Origin: Ovis canadensis
Taxonomy: Eukaryota; Chordata; Mammalia; Artiodactyla; Bovidae
Assembly: GCF_042477335.2 (NCBI RefSeq)
Contig: NC_091264.1
Coordinates: forward strand, 32,675,386 to 32,739,385
Direction of reading: 5' to 3'
DNA length: 64,000 bases
Part shown: positions 1 through 13,044 of the stretch, one piece after another
Numbering within the stretch: position 1 is the first letter of the stretch
Layout: each line of letters starts with the position of its first letter
Notes under the pieces: generated by a model
The model's input: the letters and a program-made list of their open reading frames with translations, nothing else
Told to the model about the DNA's origin: nothing
The model's database searches: none
Position numbers and translations under genes: made by a program

Positions 1-49
1 TTTCACAACAATAGTTAATAAAAGTAATAATCATCCAACAAGTGTATAG

Positions 50-245
50 CTCCTACTATATCCAAGGCAGCATTCTGTCTACCTTGTGTATATTATCTCA
101 TTTAATTCTCACAACAATCCTAAGAGGCCAGTGTTGTTATTGTTCCCATTTTAGAGATGAAACTAAGGCTCTGAGAACAAGTCACTTAACTTGTAAACAG
201 CAGAGCTAGGATTTGATTGCAGGCTGTCTGCCTTGGGTCTGTGTC
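50..245 (-). mobile_element. MIR SINE
   Basis: ttatctcatttaattctcac and cccattttagagatgaaact are MIR signature phrases. Confidence 0.75.
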
Positions 246-769
246 TTTAATCACCCCAATACACGCTCAGGGAGTGATAGCCCTCCCCAGATGGTGCTTC
301 TCATTTCCCAGGTGTCTGGTGGTTGTCGATATTGAGGCTCAATCACAAAGGGGCACAGCCCATGCCTCTTTCCCCACTAGGCCTCCTGGGAGCTCAGATG
401 GTGGGGAGACCAGGCAAGGCAGCAGCTGGTACCCCATTTTCACCCACATGCGTGGGGCAGGGTCTTCAGCTAGGGCATCCAGTGCTGTCCTGCGGGCAGG
501 ACCTCCACCCACCTCTTGCTCAGGAAAGCAGAGTAGGAGAAAGTAAGCTGAGAGAGACAGTATTAGAGGGATGGACTTGAATTCTTTCTTTTTTTCCTTC
601 TTAATTTGAATCATTCCTACAAAGTTGACCAAAGTCAGTAACAAATTAAAATTCTGAAACACCCTCACAACCAGTCATAGTGTGGCCCTGGAGAATCTCT
701 ATCCTCTGTTATACGGCAGCAGCTGGGCATCACCTTCCCTCTCCCCTCCAGAGCTTATCCCTCTGCAAT

Positions 770-940
770 AAGTGGCTACATATTCGTTAACCTCTCTGGG
801 CCTCAGTTTTCTCATCTGTAAAGTGGGGATGATAATAGCATCCCATAACAATTGTTACAGGTTTAAATGAAGTAGGTCCATATGTAACATATGTACAACC
901 ATCAGCCCAGTGCCTGGCATGTAGTAGGCACACAACACTG
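770..940 (+). mobile_element. MIR SINE
   Basis: cctcagttttctcatctgta and gtgcctggcatgtagtaggc. Confidence 0.75.
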
Positions 941-1068
941 GCTACTGGCATGATACTGCTATCAGCACCAGCCCCAACCAAGCTGTGGGCTCCACTGGGG
1001 AAGAAAACTTTGTTGATCTTTGTCTACCTCAGCATTTTCCAAAGGGCTTAGCACACAGATGCTCTGTA

Positions 1069-1355
1069 TCTTTTTTTTTTTTGGCTGCACTGGGTCTTCA
1101 TTACTGCATGAAGGCTTTCTCTAGTTGCGGTGAGTGAGGGCTGCTCTTCCTTGCTGTGCGTGGGCTTCTCATTGCGGTGGCTTCTCTCATTGTGGAGCAC
1201 GGGCTCTAGAGCTCAGGTTAAGTAGTTGCTGCATGCAGGCTTAGTAGCCACTCAGTGGCCCCAGGGCACGTGGAATCTTCCCAGACCAGGGATCAAACTC
1301 ATATCCCCTGCACTGGCAGGCGAATTCCCAACCACCGGACCACCAGGGAAGTCCC
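1069..1355 (-). mobile_element. CHR-type tRNA-Glu SINE
   Basis: Reverse copy ending ccaccagggaagtccc (head) and starting with the T-rich complement of its tail. Confidence 0.9.
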
Positions 1356-2112
1356 AGCATTCCATGTCTTAAGCTGAGTTTTCCAGAAGCAGATCTGGAG
1401 AGAGGGTTCTGGCTAGGCAAGTTCCTAAGGGAGTGCTCCCAGGGGACGTGAAAGGGACTGGGGAAGCAAGAGGGGAGAGCAAGAGGCCAGGAAGGGGACG
1501 GAGGATGCCTGCAGTCCACGCTGTATAGGGGGCTCAGGACTGAAAGCTGTTCCCATGCCAGGCCAGAGAGCTGGGTCTTGCCCACCCCCGTGTCACAGTC
1601 ATTGGCTCAGGGCCGCCTGGGGCATGAACTTCTGGGCACTTCTGCTGCTCCAGTAGCGGAAGGCAGTCTGCAGAGAGCTCGCACACAGGGAAAACGCTCG
1701 AAGGGCAGCTGGTCCTCAGAAATGGAGAAGAGGTCCCAGGGGATCTGCTACACTCAGTAACTGTCTTCTGGGTTGAGCAGAAATCAGCCCCAGCCCAGCC
1801 TTAAGGGTTGTGGTTCCCTGTGAAGTCCAGGGTGGTGGAGACAGAGGGGAGCAGCTTTAACTTACCCAGAGTCCCAGCTGGTCAGAGCCAGGAGGGTCCT
1901 CTGAGTAGCCAGCCGCCCCACCAACTGAGCAAGGGCAGGCCTGGGGCTGCCTGAGATGGTCTAGGAGCCCCAACTCCGTGCCTGACACAAACGCTAAGTT
2001 CTTCACCCCGGTTCACTCATTCCATCCTCGTATCTTCCTTAGGTGTATCCTAATTTGGACATGAGGAAACTGAGGCATGGAGAGGGTGAGGGACCTGCTT
2101 CAGGCCTCCCAA

Positions 2113-2885
2113 GGAGTAAAGATGATTAATGTCATTAGTCATTAGGAAAATGCAAACAAAACCCACAATGAGATACCATTTCACACCCACTGGGACGGCT
2201 ATAAAAAGGAAAATGACAAGTGTTGGCAAGGAGGTGGGGAAATCGGAGCCCTCACACACTGCTGGTAAGAATGTATAATGCTACAGCTGCTGTGGAAAAC
2301 AGTTTGACTGCTCCTCAAGAAGTTAAACATAGAATTACCATATGACCCAACAATTCCACTCCTAATAGGGACCCCAAAAAAAAAATTGAGAACAGGTGTC
2401 CAGACAAAAACTTGGACGAAAATGTTTACAGCAGCACTATTCACAGTAGCTAAACGGTAGGAACAACCTAAGTGTCCATCCGATGATAAAAAGATAAACA
2501 AATTGTGGCCTATCTGTGCAATGGAATATGATTCAGTCCCAAAAAGGAATGCCATGCTGGTTCCTGCTACAACATGGATGAACCTTGAAAACCTCATGCT
2601 AAGCCACGGGCTAAGCCAGTCACAAAAGGCCACATACCGTGTGATCCCGTTTCTATGAAATGTCCAGAATGGGCAGATTCATAGGGACAGAAAGCAGATC
2701 TGCGACTGACAGGGGCTGGGGGAGGAGAACAGGGGTGAGCACCTGATGGGTGCAGAACTAGAGATGGGAGGGTTGCAGAGCCCTCGAATGCACCAAGTGC
2801 TGCTGAATTCAGCAAATCAAATTGTACACTTTTAAATGGTTAAAATGGTAAGTTTTATGTTACATGCATTTCACCACCATTTTAA
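2113..2885 (+). mobile_element. L1 3' end, older
   Basis: Contains typical L1 3' phrases such as atgagataccatttcacacc, catatgacccaacaattcca and aacatggatgaaccttg. Diverged and 5'-truncated. Confidence 0.85.
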
Positions 2886-2904
2886 ATTTTTAAAGAAATT
2901 TTAG

Positions 2905-3206
2905 CTTATTTATTTATTTTTGGCTGTGTTGGGTCTTAATGGCTGCATGGGCTTTCTTCTAATGGTGGCGAGCAAGAGCCACTCTCTAGTAGCAGCGACA
3001 GCTTCTCATTGCAGCGGCTTCTCTTATTGCAGAGCACGTGCTCTAGGATGCCCGGGCGTCAGTAGCCACAGCACGTGGGCTCAGTAGTTGTGGCCCACGG
3101 GCTTAGTTGCCCCAAGGCATGTGGGATCTTCCCAGATTAGGGATCAAACCCGTGTCTCCTGCATCAGCAGGTGGATTCTTTATCACTGAGCCACCAGGAA
3201 AGCCCT
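2905..3206 (-). mobile_element. CHR-type tRNA-Glu SINE
   Basis: Reverse copy, near full length, with head ccaccaggaaagccct. Confidence 0.9.
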
Positions 3207-3429
3207 CACCAATTTTTTTAAGTTTAAAAAAAAATAACGATTGAAGGACAGAGTCTGGGACAGACCAGGACAGTTTGTGACCCTTCCCTCCAGTGGCCTG
3301 GAAGCAGGCAACAAGGTCAGCCACGGTGTTTGGGGATGAACAGAACAAATAAAACACAAGTCTGCTGGACACGGTGCTAACACAGACATGGGGTGCAAGT
3401 GGGGTGGTTTTTGCCTTTTCTTTTTTTCT

Positions 3430-3539
3430 TAGCCTCATTGCTTGGGATGCAAGATCTTAGTTCCCTAACCAGGGATCAAACCGGTACCCCCTGCAGTGGA
3501 AGCTCTAAGTCTTAACCATGTACCACCAGGGAATTCCCC
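3430..3539 (-). mobile_element. tRNA-derived SINE fragment
   Basis: Reverse head region, taccaccagggaattccc and ctaaccagggatcaaaccgg. Confidence 0.8.
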
Positions 3540-4101
3540 TCAAGTGGTTTTAAACATTTCTGAGACTTGGCCAGCTAGAGAAATGAAAGCTTTGGGCTTG
3601 AGTTCAGGCAGATGTGGACATAAACATTGGTTCCAGCACAGACTGTGTAAGGATACACACTGCGTCCTTTCTGGACCTCAGTTTTCTCACCTAGGAAATG
3701 GACAGAAGAAGAAGACACTGGCTGTGTTGCTAAGAGAATTCAGAGACTTGACCCACGTGGGGCAGCCTGAGGGACAGCACCCGACGTGCACTCGCTGAGG
3801 GCTCAGCGAGGCCACCCTTTTCTCCCCTGCTGTCCCTACATGAGCCCTTGATGTTTTATCCCGACCAGATGGCCCCTGGACAAACACCCAACCCCTGTCC
3901 AGCTTGCCCAGTGGACCCTGCCCATGGGATATTTGCACTTTCAAAAAGAAAACCAGTTAATCCACAGGAAGTCTAAGTGATACAGAGAAAGGGAGACATT
4001 GTGGGTTCGTCCAAGTACTCTTTAGGTTGTGGGAAGCGCTTCCTTTTCCCCCTAATCACACCACTTAGGCAGCTACCAGCTTCCACAACTCTTTCCTACA
4101 C

Positions 4102-4132
4102 ATGCACACAAACACACACACACACACACACC
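4102..4132. repeat. (CA)n microsatellite
   Basis: CA dinucleotide run. Confidence 0.9.
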
Positions 4133-4329
4133 TTCAAACCGCTAAGCCAACATTCTCGAGAGCTGATCCCCAACCGTGTTCTCACCTGCCCACAGCTCAA
4201 AATGTCAGTGTAAGGATGCCTATCAATCTTGCTGGGAAAAGACTATTTCTTTTTTTTTTTTTTTTTTACGTGGACCATTTTTAAGGTCTTTACTGAATTT
4301 GTTACAATATTGCTTCTGTTTTTATGTTC

Positions 4330-4441
4330 TGGCTTTTTGGCCATGAGGCATATGGGATCTTAGCCCCCCAACCAGGGCTCGAACCTGCACCCCCTTTATT
4401 GGAAAGGAGAGTCTTAACCTCTGGACCACCAGGGAAGTCCC
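4330..4441 (-). mobile_element. tRNA-derived SINE fragment
   Basis: Reverse head region ending ggaccaccagggaagtccct; a poly-T run lies at 4248-4267. Confidence 0.8.
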
Positions 4442-4549
4442 TCTGGGGAACGACTATTTCTTATTTCTCTTTTTTTGGTATGACAATGTTCAGTTTTTAG
4501 GATATGATAATAGAAAATTAATTTTAAATTATTCTTTTCATTATTTTTC

Positions 4550-4790
4550 TTAATTAGAGGATAATTATTTTATAAATCTACGATAATTTTTGCCATACAT
4601 CGACGTGAATCGGCTGTAGGTATACCCGTGTCCTCTCCATCCCGATTCCCCCTCCCACCCCTCCAGGTTGTCACGGAGCCCTGGCTTTGGGTGCCCTGAG
4701 TCATACGTCAAACTCAAACTGGTTATCTATTTTACGGTAATGTGTGTTTCATAAATTATCCTTATGTCTTCACTTAACAAAATAAGGTGC
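4550..4790 (-). mobile_element. L1 3' end fragment, bovine type, reversed
   Basis: Reads in reverse as the L1 3' UTR (ccatacatcgacgtgaatcg, ggttgtcacggagccctggc, ttatctattttacggtaatg). Confidence 0.75.
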
Positions 4791-5761
4791 CAGTGGTCCC
4801 CACATCAGTTCCCAAACTGACTTTTTGAAATTTTACTGTAAATCTTCAAATTCAAGGAGAATGACTTTCTCTACCCTCCCACCCCCGACCCCCACAAGTA
4901 CGCCTTATCTGCGAGGGGAGGGTATGAGTCCTGCCTCACTTGCTCGCTGGGTTGGTAGATGGCAGGACCCTGGGGGGGCTCTCTCCATGCCCCCCAAGGC
5001 AGCAGACTGACTCCAGGCCGGCCTCTGGATACCAACAGATTGCGTCCTGCTTCCTGGTGCCAGGGGCCATCCTCCAGCTGCCACATGGGTGACGCACAGC
5101 CATGGCACTGCCGCCTTTACCAGGCCTCTGGTTCGGCATCAGGAAGGGCAAGCCGTGCTCAGGGACCAATTTGCCTCTGGGCCAAGTGATGCTTCATTAG
5201 ACTGTGTGGACCCCACTCAGCCTGGACAACTCACAGCCTAAGCCCCTCGACCTGAGAGGGGCCAGCGGGCATCACTGGGACCTCCTGGCCTCTCTAAGTC
5301 CCTCGGGTTAGACCAGACCATTCTAGGTCACTGTGCTACCACCCAAGACCTCTAAAACTCCAGTCAGGAATGGAACCCAAACTCCCCACTTGAAATCCTA
5401 TGTTTGACTTGGAAACAAAGTAAGATACTCCTGTTCTGGGAGATGCCAGGCTCAAACCTGACCCGCATTAGAAACCGTCAGGGACCATGAGGAACCAGAA
5501 AGGGAAAAGGGGTGAGAACAGGACAGACGGAGGGCAAAGCACAACTAAGGGTCCATGCCGGGCGGGGCAAGGGCTAGGTGCCGACAAGGGAAAGCTGAGT
5601 GAGGCAGTGAGACGCACCCCTGCCCTGAGGGGCTCCCTGTGAGCAGGTGGACCCAGGGAAGAGCCAAGGTCGGGAGTGACACCTTGTAAGTCTGTTTATT
5701 TCCCAGACTCACGACCCCTATCCACCCAGAGCCAACGACCAAGTCAAAAAGTCAGAAAACG

Positions 5762-6011
5762 GGACTTCCCCGGGGGTCCAGGGGTTAAGAATCTGCCTGC
5801 CAATGCAGGGGACACAGCTTTGATCCCTGATCCAGGAAGATCCCACATGGCATGGGGCAACTACTGAGCCTACGTGCCCTACAGAGAAGTCCTTGTTGCT
5901 CCATGACAGGGGAAGCCTGCACACCACAGCTAGAGAGTAGCCCCCACATGCTGTAACTAGAGAAAGCCTCTGCGGCAACGAAGACCCAGTGCAGCCACAC
6001 ACACAAAAAAT
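5762..6011 (+). mobile_element. CHR-type tRNA-Glu SINE
   Basis: Forward copy from gggacttccccgggggtcc to the gcaacgaagacccagtgcag tail. Confidence 0.9.
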
Positions 6012-6308
6012 AATCGGGAAGTTACAGGTTGCGGTAAACCCTAGAGGAAAATACACAGAAGGTGAGACAAAGCCAAGCGGGGGCGGGGATTTCGAGGGGG
6101 GTGGCTGAGGGCTTCTCTGAGGAGGTGACACTGGGAATGAAGTGGAGGAGGATGAGAAGGGAGAATGTTCTAGGCAGAGAGCAGCAGGTGTTAAGGCCGG
6201 GGGCAGGAAAGGACTTGGTGAGCTCAAGGAAGAGCAGGGTGGGGCAGTGTGGCTGGAGTGTGGGCAGCCATGGGGAGAGAGGAAGGAGACAGGTCAGGCA
6301 AGGCCTCA

Positions 6309-6372
6309 CAGGCTGCAGTCCATGGGGTCACAAAGAGTCGGACAGGGCTTAGCGCCTGAACAACAACAAGGT
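6309..6372 (+). mobile_element. Bov-A 3' fragment
   Basis: gcagtccatggggtcacaaag with agtcggacagggctta is the Bov-A/BovB 3' end. Confidence 0.8.
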
Positions 6373-6374
6373 TA

Positions 6375-6500
6375 AGGGCTTTATTTCCATTTACCAGATA
6401 CTTAACTACCTTGCTCAAGGTCTCACAGCTGATGAGTGGCAGAGCTGAGGTTTCAGCACCTAATCTGACATCAAAGCCCCCTGTTTTCTTTCCTCTACCC
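6375..6500 (-). mobile_element. MIR fragment
   Basis: Reverse MIR pattern with cacagctgatgagtggcaga. Confidence 0.55.
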
Positions 6501-6644
6501 ATTAACAGCACTGAGCTGGCTGTTCCGTGGGTAACTGGAAACTGTTAATGACCAATAACGGCAGGGGCTTTGGGGTGGCCGGTTTGCCAGGGGTGTCTTT
6601 GTGGAGGAATTGACCACTGAGGACTTTAAGAGTGAGGAACACTC

Positions 6645-6772
6645 TGGGGAGTTCCCTGGTGGTCTAGTGGTTAGGATTCAGGCCTTTTACTGCTGCAGCC
6701 CAGGTTCAATCCCCAGTGTGGGACCGAGAGCCCACAAACCATGCGGTGCAGCCAAAATTTAAAAAAAAAAAA
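6645..6772 (+). mobile_element. tRNA-derived SINE, short type
   Basis: Head gttccctggtggtctagtgg, short A-rich end. Near-identical flanks (ttaagagtgagga before, ttaagtgtgagga after) look like its target duplication. Confidence 0.85.
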
Positions 6773-6999
6773 TTTTAAGTGTGAGGAGGACTTTACCAGG
6801 TGGAGAAATGGGGGGAAGAGCATTCAAAGCAAGAAGTCTGTGGCCTGTTTGAGAGCCATAGGGTTATGGAGCATAGACGTCACAACGCGAGAATGTAGGG
6901 TGGGGTCTGGATTATAAGAATGTGCAAACTGACTCACAGGCAGTGAGAACCCAAGGAAGGTTCTGGAACAGTTTAAGCTGTATGGAGGAGCTCACGTGA

Positions 7000-7760
7000 T
7001 GTGAGAAGGCCACCTGGGAGTAGGGCAAGCCTGTCTGAACCCTTCCCACCCCAGACCTGAAAGCCAGGCCGGCAACCAACCCCAGCCAGCCCTCCTCCAC
7101 GCCTCTGCTCCAGGGCCCCGCCAGGCAACGCCCCGGCCCAGGCTGTCCTGAGTTTCTGTGCCCACTAGGTGGCGCAGTGCACATAGAAATGCGGTTTGAT
7201 CAGCCCGCAGAGGGGCTGAATTTTCACAGCAGTCGGTGTTTCTCTCACTTTTATCCCCACTCTTCACCACCTCCTGCCCCTCATAGCCAACCATTTGCAT
7301 GTGTTCTTGGGAAAACCTCCGCCTGCATTTTCTAGTTTCATATTTAATACACCACATATTCTTACTGTTACTCAGCACCGTGTTTTTTTAAAACCCACTC
7401 ATGTTGCAATGGTGGGTGCCCTCCACATGTATTTACCCACTCTGATGGTGATAGGCACCCACATCCCCTTTAACACCCCTCAACAATCCTGTAGGAGCTC
7501 CCTTGCCCGTGTCCCCTGTGGCCCTGCCAGAGAACCTAGGGAGCAGAATTGCTGGGTCACAGGGCATGCGTTGACAATTAAATGCACACCTCCAGCCAGC
7601 TTTCAACTCACCCAGTTCTTGGAAGGTTCCTGGGGAAAGTCTGCAGCCTCATGGGACCATGTGGCCTGGCATCCTCCCTGTGGGCTGCCCCCAATTCTTT
7701 CCTCTTGGGCCTCAGGGCAGTTGGAGGGCTGCTGGAGGGTGGCCTCTGTCAGGAGTACCT
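7000..7760. other. Intergenic unique sequence
   Basis: No gene, RNA or repeat recognised. Confidence 0.4.
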
Positions 7761-7762
7761 TA

Positions 7763-7885
7763 CAGAATTTCCTGTCAGTCCAATGGTTAGGACTCTGCTT
7801 TAACTGCCAAGGCGAGGGTTCAACCCCTGTTTGGGGAACCAAAACCCCACAAGCCGTATGGTACGGCCAAAAACCAGAACAAAAC
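7763..7885 (+). mobile_element. tRNA-derived SINE, short type, diverged
   Basis: gaatttcctgtcagtccaat head and tacggccaaaaaccag end. Confidence 0.75.
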
Positions 7886-8439
7886 ACGCAAATGAAAGAG
7901 CACCTTGTGATTATAAGACCTTAGGTCCTGCTGTCTCTCGCATGGCCTGCTCTGCTTATCTCTACCCAGCCTCCAAGGCCAGGCGGGTCCATGACATGTC
8001 CCTATCCCTGTCTTCAGGAGTCTCTCTGGTGCTAAGAGCCATTCTTTCCTACTCCACCCTGCCACTGAACTACCCCAGTTTTCTGCATTTTCCCCAAGGT
8101 CTCTGCCTCAGCCTGTCCCTCCCATGTGATCAGTTCTTTGCTATATGTCCATGGGCAACTTACTTAGATTCTCTGTATTCTCTTATGTAGATTCTCATAT
8201 TGTCTGTAATATGGAGATAGTCATATCACTACTCATATCGTATCACATAGATATGATCCCTCCTGGCTGCTGCACTCAGCTCTCTCTGTGACTCACTGAT
8301 GCCCTGCTTCTCACACATTCAAGTAGCTATAACTCCTCCTGCAGGAAGTCACCTCTGATTGAACCAGATATGCTCCTGAAGCCCTTAACCCAACTATCAC
8401 CTAGTAAGCGCTCAAATATTGGGGGAGCTAAAATTTAAA

Positions 8440-8640
8440 ATAACGATAATGGCTGTGATTCATTGTGCACCTACTATGTGCTAAGAGTTATTTATCCTAC
8501 TTCATCTTCACCAGAGCCCTGGAAGGCAGATTTTATCATCCACATTTCACAGAAGAAATTTGAGACTTAAAGTGACTTGCCCAAGGTCACAGGCAGGTAA
8601 TTGTCAAGGTCAGGGCTGGAATACAGGATTGTCTGACACA
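8440..8640 (-). mobile_element. MIR SINE
   Basis: cacctactatgtgctaagag and ttgcccaaggtcacaggcag. Confidence 0.75.
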
Positions 8641-9168
8641 AACGTTTTCCCCCTACCCTACCCCACCTCCTTCAGAATCTCTTCCCCCCATCATCCTTCC
8701 CCCATATACCCTGTGGGTGTGCTGCATTTGAAAATTAGTTTTCAGTATACACATAATTTAGGTATAGAGTCTCCTTATAAAAATGTTAAAGCAGTTCAGA
8801 CAGAGCTGTGTCACCTGGAAGCAAGATCTTCCACTCTGCCCAAAGAATCCCACTACAAATAGCATCCTGTGTATCATTCAAGCCCATTTTCCATGCATTT
8901 TTGGGCATTCTTCTGCATGTGTAGGGCATAAATAATATGGCTGAGTGTTTTTGTTTGATTTTCCATAAATGATGTGAGTGCACTGTGTCTCACTCTTCAA
9001 CATGCTTTTCCCCACCCAGTGATATGTCTTGGGGAGCTGCGCCTGCTTAGAGCCTTGCCATCTTTCCTTGGAACTGCCATGTGCTATTCCAGAGCAAAGA
9101 TAGACTTTGCTTCCAGAACTGCCCTCTACATGTTGTTAACAGTTCTCATGATTAAGTAGAAGACTGAG

Positions 9169-9376
9169 GGGCTTCCCTGGTGGTCCAGTGGCGAAGACTG
9201 CAAACTCCCAAGACAGGGGCGCGGATTCAATCTCTGGTCAGGGAACTAGATCTCACATGCTGCAGCCAAGAGTTCACCTGTCATTCAAGATTCCACATGC
9301 CGCAAGGAAGATCAAAGATGCTGCATGCCACAGCTAAGACCTGGGCAGCCAGATAAAATGAAAATTAAAAAATTAA
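9169..9376 (+). mobile_element. CHR-type tRNA-Glu SINE
   Basis: Head gggcttccctggtggtccag and an A-rich end. Confidence 0.85.
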
Positions 9377-9784
9377 AGTGAGGCTGAAATGCCCACCGAC
9401 ATACAGCCGTCCCTGTGTGCTATGATGTGTCCTATGAAGGGTGTGGACAGTCGCCGCTTCTAACAACACGTGTCACAGTTCTCAACTGGGAGCCACTGAA
9501 GGCTTTGGGGAGCCTCAAATCCCTGAAATCTCACCTACAGTTATCTATGTGTGTGGACTATTCTGGGGAGAGGGACCCCAGAAAACCTCACCAGTTTTCA
9601 CGCTTCCAAAGGGCCTTATAAAAGCTGAAATGCTGTCCCACACTACCTTCTGTGCCTTTGCATAATACCGCGTGACGAGCTCACAAGAACAGGGCGGGCG
9701 GCATGAAGCATATTCCTTCCCAGAGGTTGTGCCAACAAGGATTCCATCTAGTGCTGAGATGACCTTTCAAGTCAGATCTAGGTC

Positions 9785-9930
9785 AAAAGTCTGGCTCCAA
9801 CCCTCATTGTGGGCAACTAAGTAATATCTGAGCCTCAGTTTCCACTTTACAAAGTCAGATGACTAATACCTGCTTGGTGGGGTTGTTGTGAAGACAGAAT
9901 AAAACCAGCTGTGCCAGGCATCCTGCCCCA
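9785..9930 (+). mobile_element. MIR fragment
   Basis: gagcctcagtttccacttta and the usual A/T-rich follow-up. Confidence 0.6.
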
Positions 9931-10756
9931 CCCTTCCTGTCTGCCCTGGGGCCTTGGCCATCCGTTCCCCCACCCTCCTTCTAGCAGCATCATGGAGACT
10001 GAACACCCCAGTTCCTGGCCCTGGCACCTTAGACAGGTACCAGTTACTCCTCCAATTTGAGCTTCAGTTCCTGCATCTGTAGCGCAGGGTGAAACCCAGT
10101 AAGACTATTGGAGCCTGACTCCTAGGGTGCTGGGAAGTCAAGTTGTCAGTGCACGAACTGATTGGAAGTGGGCTGCTGGCCAGAGAGTGGTCCTCAAAGT
10201 GCTCACTGTCGCTCTGGCCCCTGGGCACACCCCCAACATCTGAAGGGCAAGAAGGCACCACTGAACCATCACACTGGGTGATCAGGGATGCAGAGACCAA
10301 GGGATGGCACCAAGTGATGGCTTGCTCTCCTCGAGTCATCTTTCAGTCTAAGTCAGATGAACCCCTAAATCCTTCCCTCCTGGGGTCTTCCCCCAGAGCC
10401 CCACCTTCCCACCAGGCAGTTTTGTGCCACTCTGCTATGAGGGGTGGGAGTCAGCTTCCTGAAGCCTGGGCATCCCTGGAGGCCCACACACGTGGGTCTT
10501 CTCCTGCTGCTAAGGTAACCTCCTGGTACTCACCTTGCTAACATCTTCTTACCAAAGACCCGGCACAGCAAGGGGAGAACCCATATGTCTGTGAAGAGGT
10601 GCTCGGGTCTCTCCAACCTAAAGAACTCCTTGAGAAGCAGCTGTGACACAGGGAACTCAGCTTAGTGCTCTCTGGTGACCTAGACAGGTAGGATGGGGGC
10701 AGGGGTGGGTGTGGGAGAGAGGGCATATAACATATGCCCTTGAGGCTAATTCTTGT
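9930..10756. other. Intergenic unique sequence
   Basis: No gene, RNA or repeat recognised. Confidence 0.4.
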
Positions 10757-10812
10757 TGTTCAACAATATTGTTGAGCAATTATCCTCCAAATAAAAACAA
10801 ATAAATAAACAA
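10757..10812 (+). mobile_element. Very short L1 3' tail
   Basis: About 55 bp resembling the end of bovine L1 (agcaattatcctccaaataaa) with an A-rich tail. Confidence 0.55.
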
Positions 10813-11349
10813 AAAGCTCCTTGGGGGCGCCCCCTAGCTATAGCCCACCTCTCCTCTTGAAGAAGTTCCCTTGCCACGTTCCTCACCTCCCATCCCACTG
10901 GCTTTGCCTGGGTGTTCCAACTGAGGGATGGGTTTGGAGAGGCAGAGACAGCCTTTCCTCGGGTGTAGGAGGGGGCTGGTGGGGGGTGGGGAAGGACCCA
11001 CACTCTCTGTCTGGGAACCCATTCAGGACTGGGTGCCAAGGACTGCACCGTGAGACAGGGCACTGCCAAGGAGCCCGCAGGCAGCTGGGCAAATGCAATG
11101 AAAGGCAGAGACCCGTTTCCTCCTTTCCTTGGCCAGCGTAGCCCCCGGGGGCCGCAGCGGACAGGAAACTGCAGATAGCTGGCCTCCAGCGGGAAGAGCT
11201 GCCCTTGGCAGGGTGGAGGGAGCTGGCCTAGGAGGTGACTGGAAGTGACTGCCAGTGTCCGCAGAGCTCATGCAGCTGGCGCTTCCGGAAGACAATTTTA
11301 ATAGCTGAGTGAGGGCACGTAACCAAAAAATATTTCCACCAGAGTCAGT

Positions 11350-11560
11350 GCCGCAGAAAGAGCAGGAGCTATGAGGTCAGATGCATTGACTTCAAACCCT
11401 AGCCCACACCTGACCCCCTGTCCCCTGACCCTTCTTAGCTAGGCTTTCTCAGCCATATCTCAGGCACCTGTGACTGCAGTGTCACTGTGAGGACTGCTTG
11501 GGATAGAATCTGTCAAGTGCCTGGTACAGCCGGCACCAAGTAAGCCCCTAATACGTTGCT
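11350..11560 (+). mobile_element. MIR-like fragment
   Basis: Diverged MIR order: aggtcagatgcattgacttc, then gtcaagtgcctggtacagc. Confidence 0.5.
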
Positions 11561-11958
11561 TTCTTAATACACTGGGGTCTCTGCTCCTGCTACCGTGTGC
11601 TAGAGACCCCAGGCCTCTAGATGGGGTGATGGATGAAGAGGTGGAGTGTGTACACCAAGAGCTGCCTCTGCGGGGGGAGTGGCTGCACATTGACCGTAAC
11701 TGGGTAGCAGTGTGCCTAGCCTGGGTTGGGGAATTGGGATGGGGCCCTGGGATGGGACGGGGATGAAAGGTCACTGTACTATAAGAGAATAGGCAGCACT
11801 TTGTGAAAACTGTCAATAAAACTGGACAGGGAACAGCAAGACAAACCCCAAAGTGACCCCAAAGTTGTGAGTCTGTAAGGTAGGAAGGTTACTGCCAGAA
11901 CAGTCATGGAGAATGAGCAGGGTTTCAAAGCTCTGGGAAAAGTGACTCACCAAGGTAA

Positions 11959-12090
11959 CCCATGGAGAAGGAAATGGCAACCCACTCCATTATTCTTGCC
12001 TGGAGAATCCCATGGACAGAGGAGCCTGGCACAGCCTACATGTAGTCCATGGGGTCACAAAGAGTCAGACATGACTTGGTGACTAAACAA
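11959..12090 (+). mobile_element. Bov-A SINE monomer
   Basis: gaaggaaatggcaacccact through gtccatggggtcacaaagag, a single Bov-A unit. Confidence 0.88.
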
Positions 12091-12857
12091 AAGTGACCCA
12101 ACCTTCAGGCAACCCCACAAGCAGCTGACCTTGACCCCCAGCCCAGAGTGTCTCATGTGGACCGAGTCCCTCCATCTGCACTCTGTGAGCCAAAGGACCC
12201 AGTGCTCTGATGACCTCAACTTGCTGCTCTATCATCTCAACCGTTTAACAAGCTGCAGCCTTCTAGATTCTCCATCACCTGCTCTACTGCTGAGGCTCAA
12301 GTCAGGGCAATGGGCCAATAAACAGAAATCAAGCGCAGAGATGCATGAGTTCTATGTGGGTTTCATTCCTACAAATCTACACTGCTATTTAGGAACCAAT
12401 GTTTCACGATAATTCCCATTCACCTGCCTGAAGTGATGGCTGCCCTCTGAACCCTGTAGAAACCACAGCCTCATAAACTGCTTTGTAAATATCTTTACTG
12501 TTTTCTAAATGTTTGAAGATATTAAAAATATTTTTGTGCGTGATTGAAAGCAAATTTAGGAATATTCTATATTCGGAAAAGAAAGAAAACAAATTCCAGT
12601 TAAGGGTTCCTTGTTCATGCCTGGCTAATCCTGGTACAATATATCCAAGTTACGACCAAAAGTCACGTTTCATTATGGGTTTTCTCCAGAAAAGCACACA
12701 TAAGATTCTTTGGACACAAACATGAACTCCAGCTTAACAGGGTTATCAGTCCAGACTTGGCATGGGAAGATAGCCTATGAGCAGGAATCACTGGGCATCC
12801 AGCCAGTGTGTGCGAAGTCCACTGGGGAAGGATCTCCATGCAGATATGTGAGGCTGT

Positions 12858-13040
12858 GGGCTTCCCAGGTGGCGCTAGTAGTAAAGAACCTGTTTGATCC
12901 TTGGGTCAGGAAGAAACCCTGGAGGAGGGCATGGCAACCCACTCCAGTGTTCTTGCCTGGGAAACTTCATGGACAGAGGAGCCTGGTGGGCCACAGTCCA
13001 CAGGGTCACAAACTGTCAGACACAACTGAAGCAACTTAGC
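12858..13040 (+). mobile_element. Bov-tA SINE
   Basis: tRNA-derived head gggcttcccaggtggcgcta fused to a Bov-A unit. Confidence 0.88.
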
Positions 13041-13044
13041 ATGC

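Noticed and set aside
5762..5860. tRNA gene candidates in SINE heads here and elsewhere
   Set aside because: The A/B-box-like sequences belong to tRNA-derived SINEs; no intact cloverleaf was seen.
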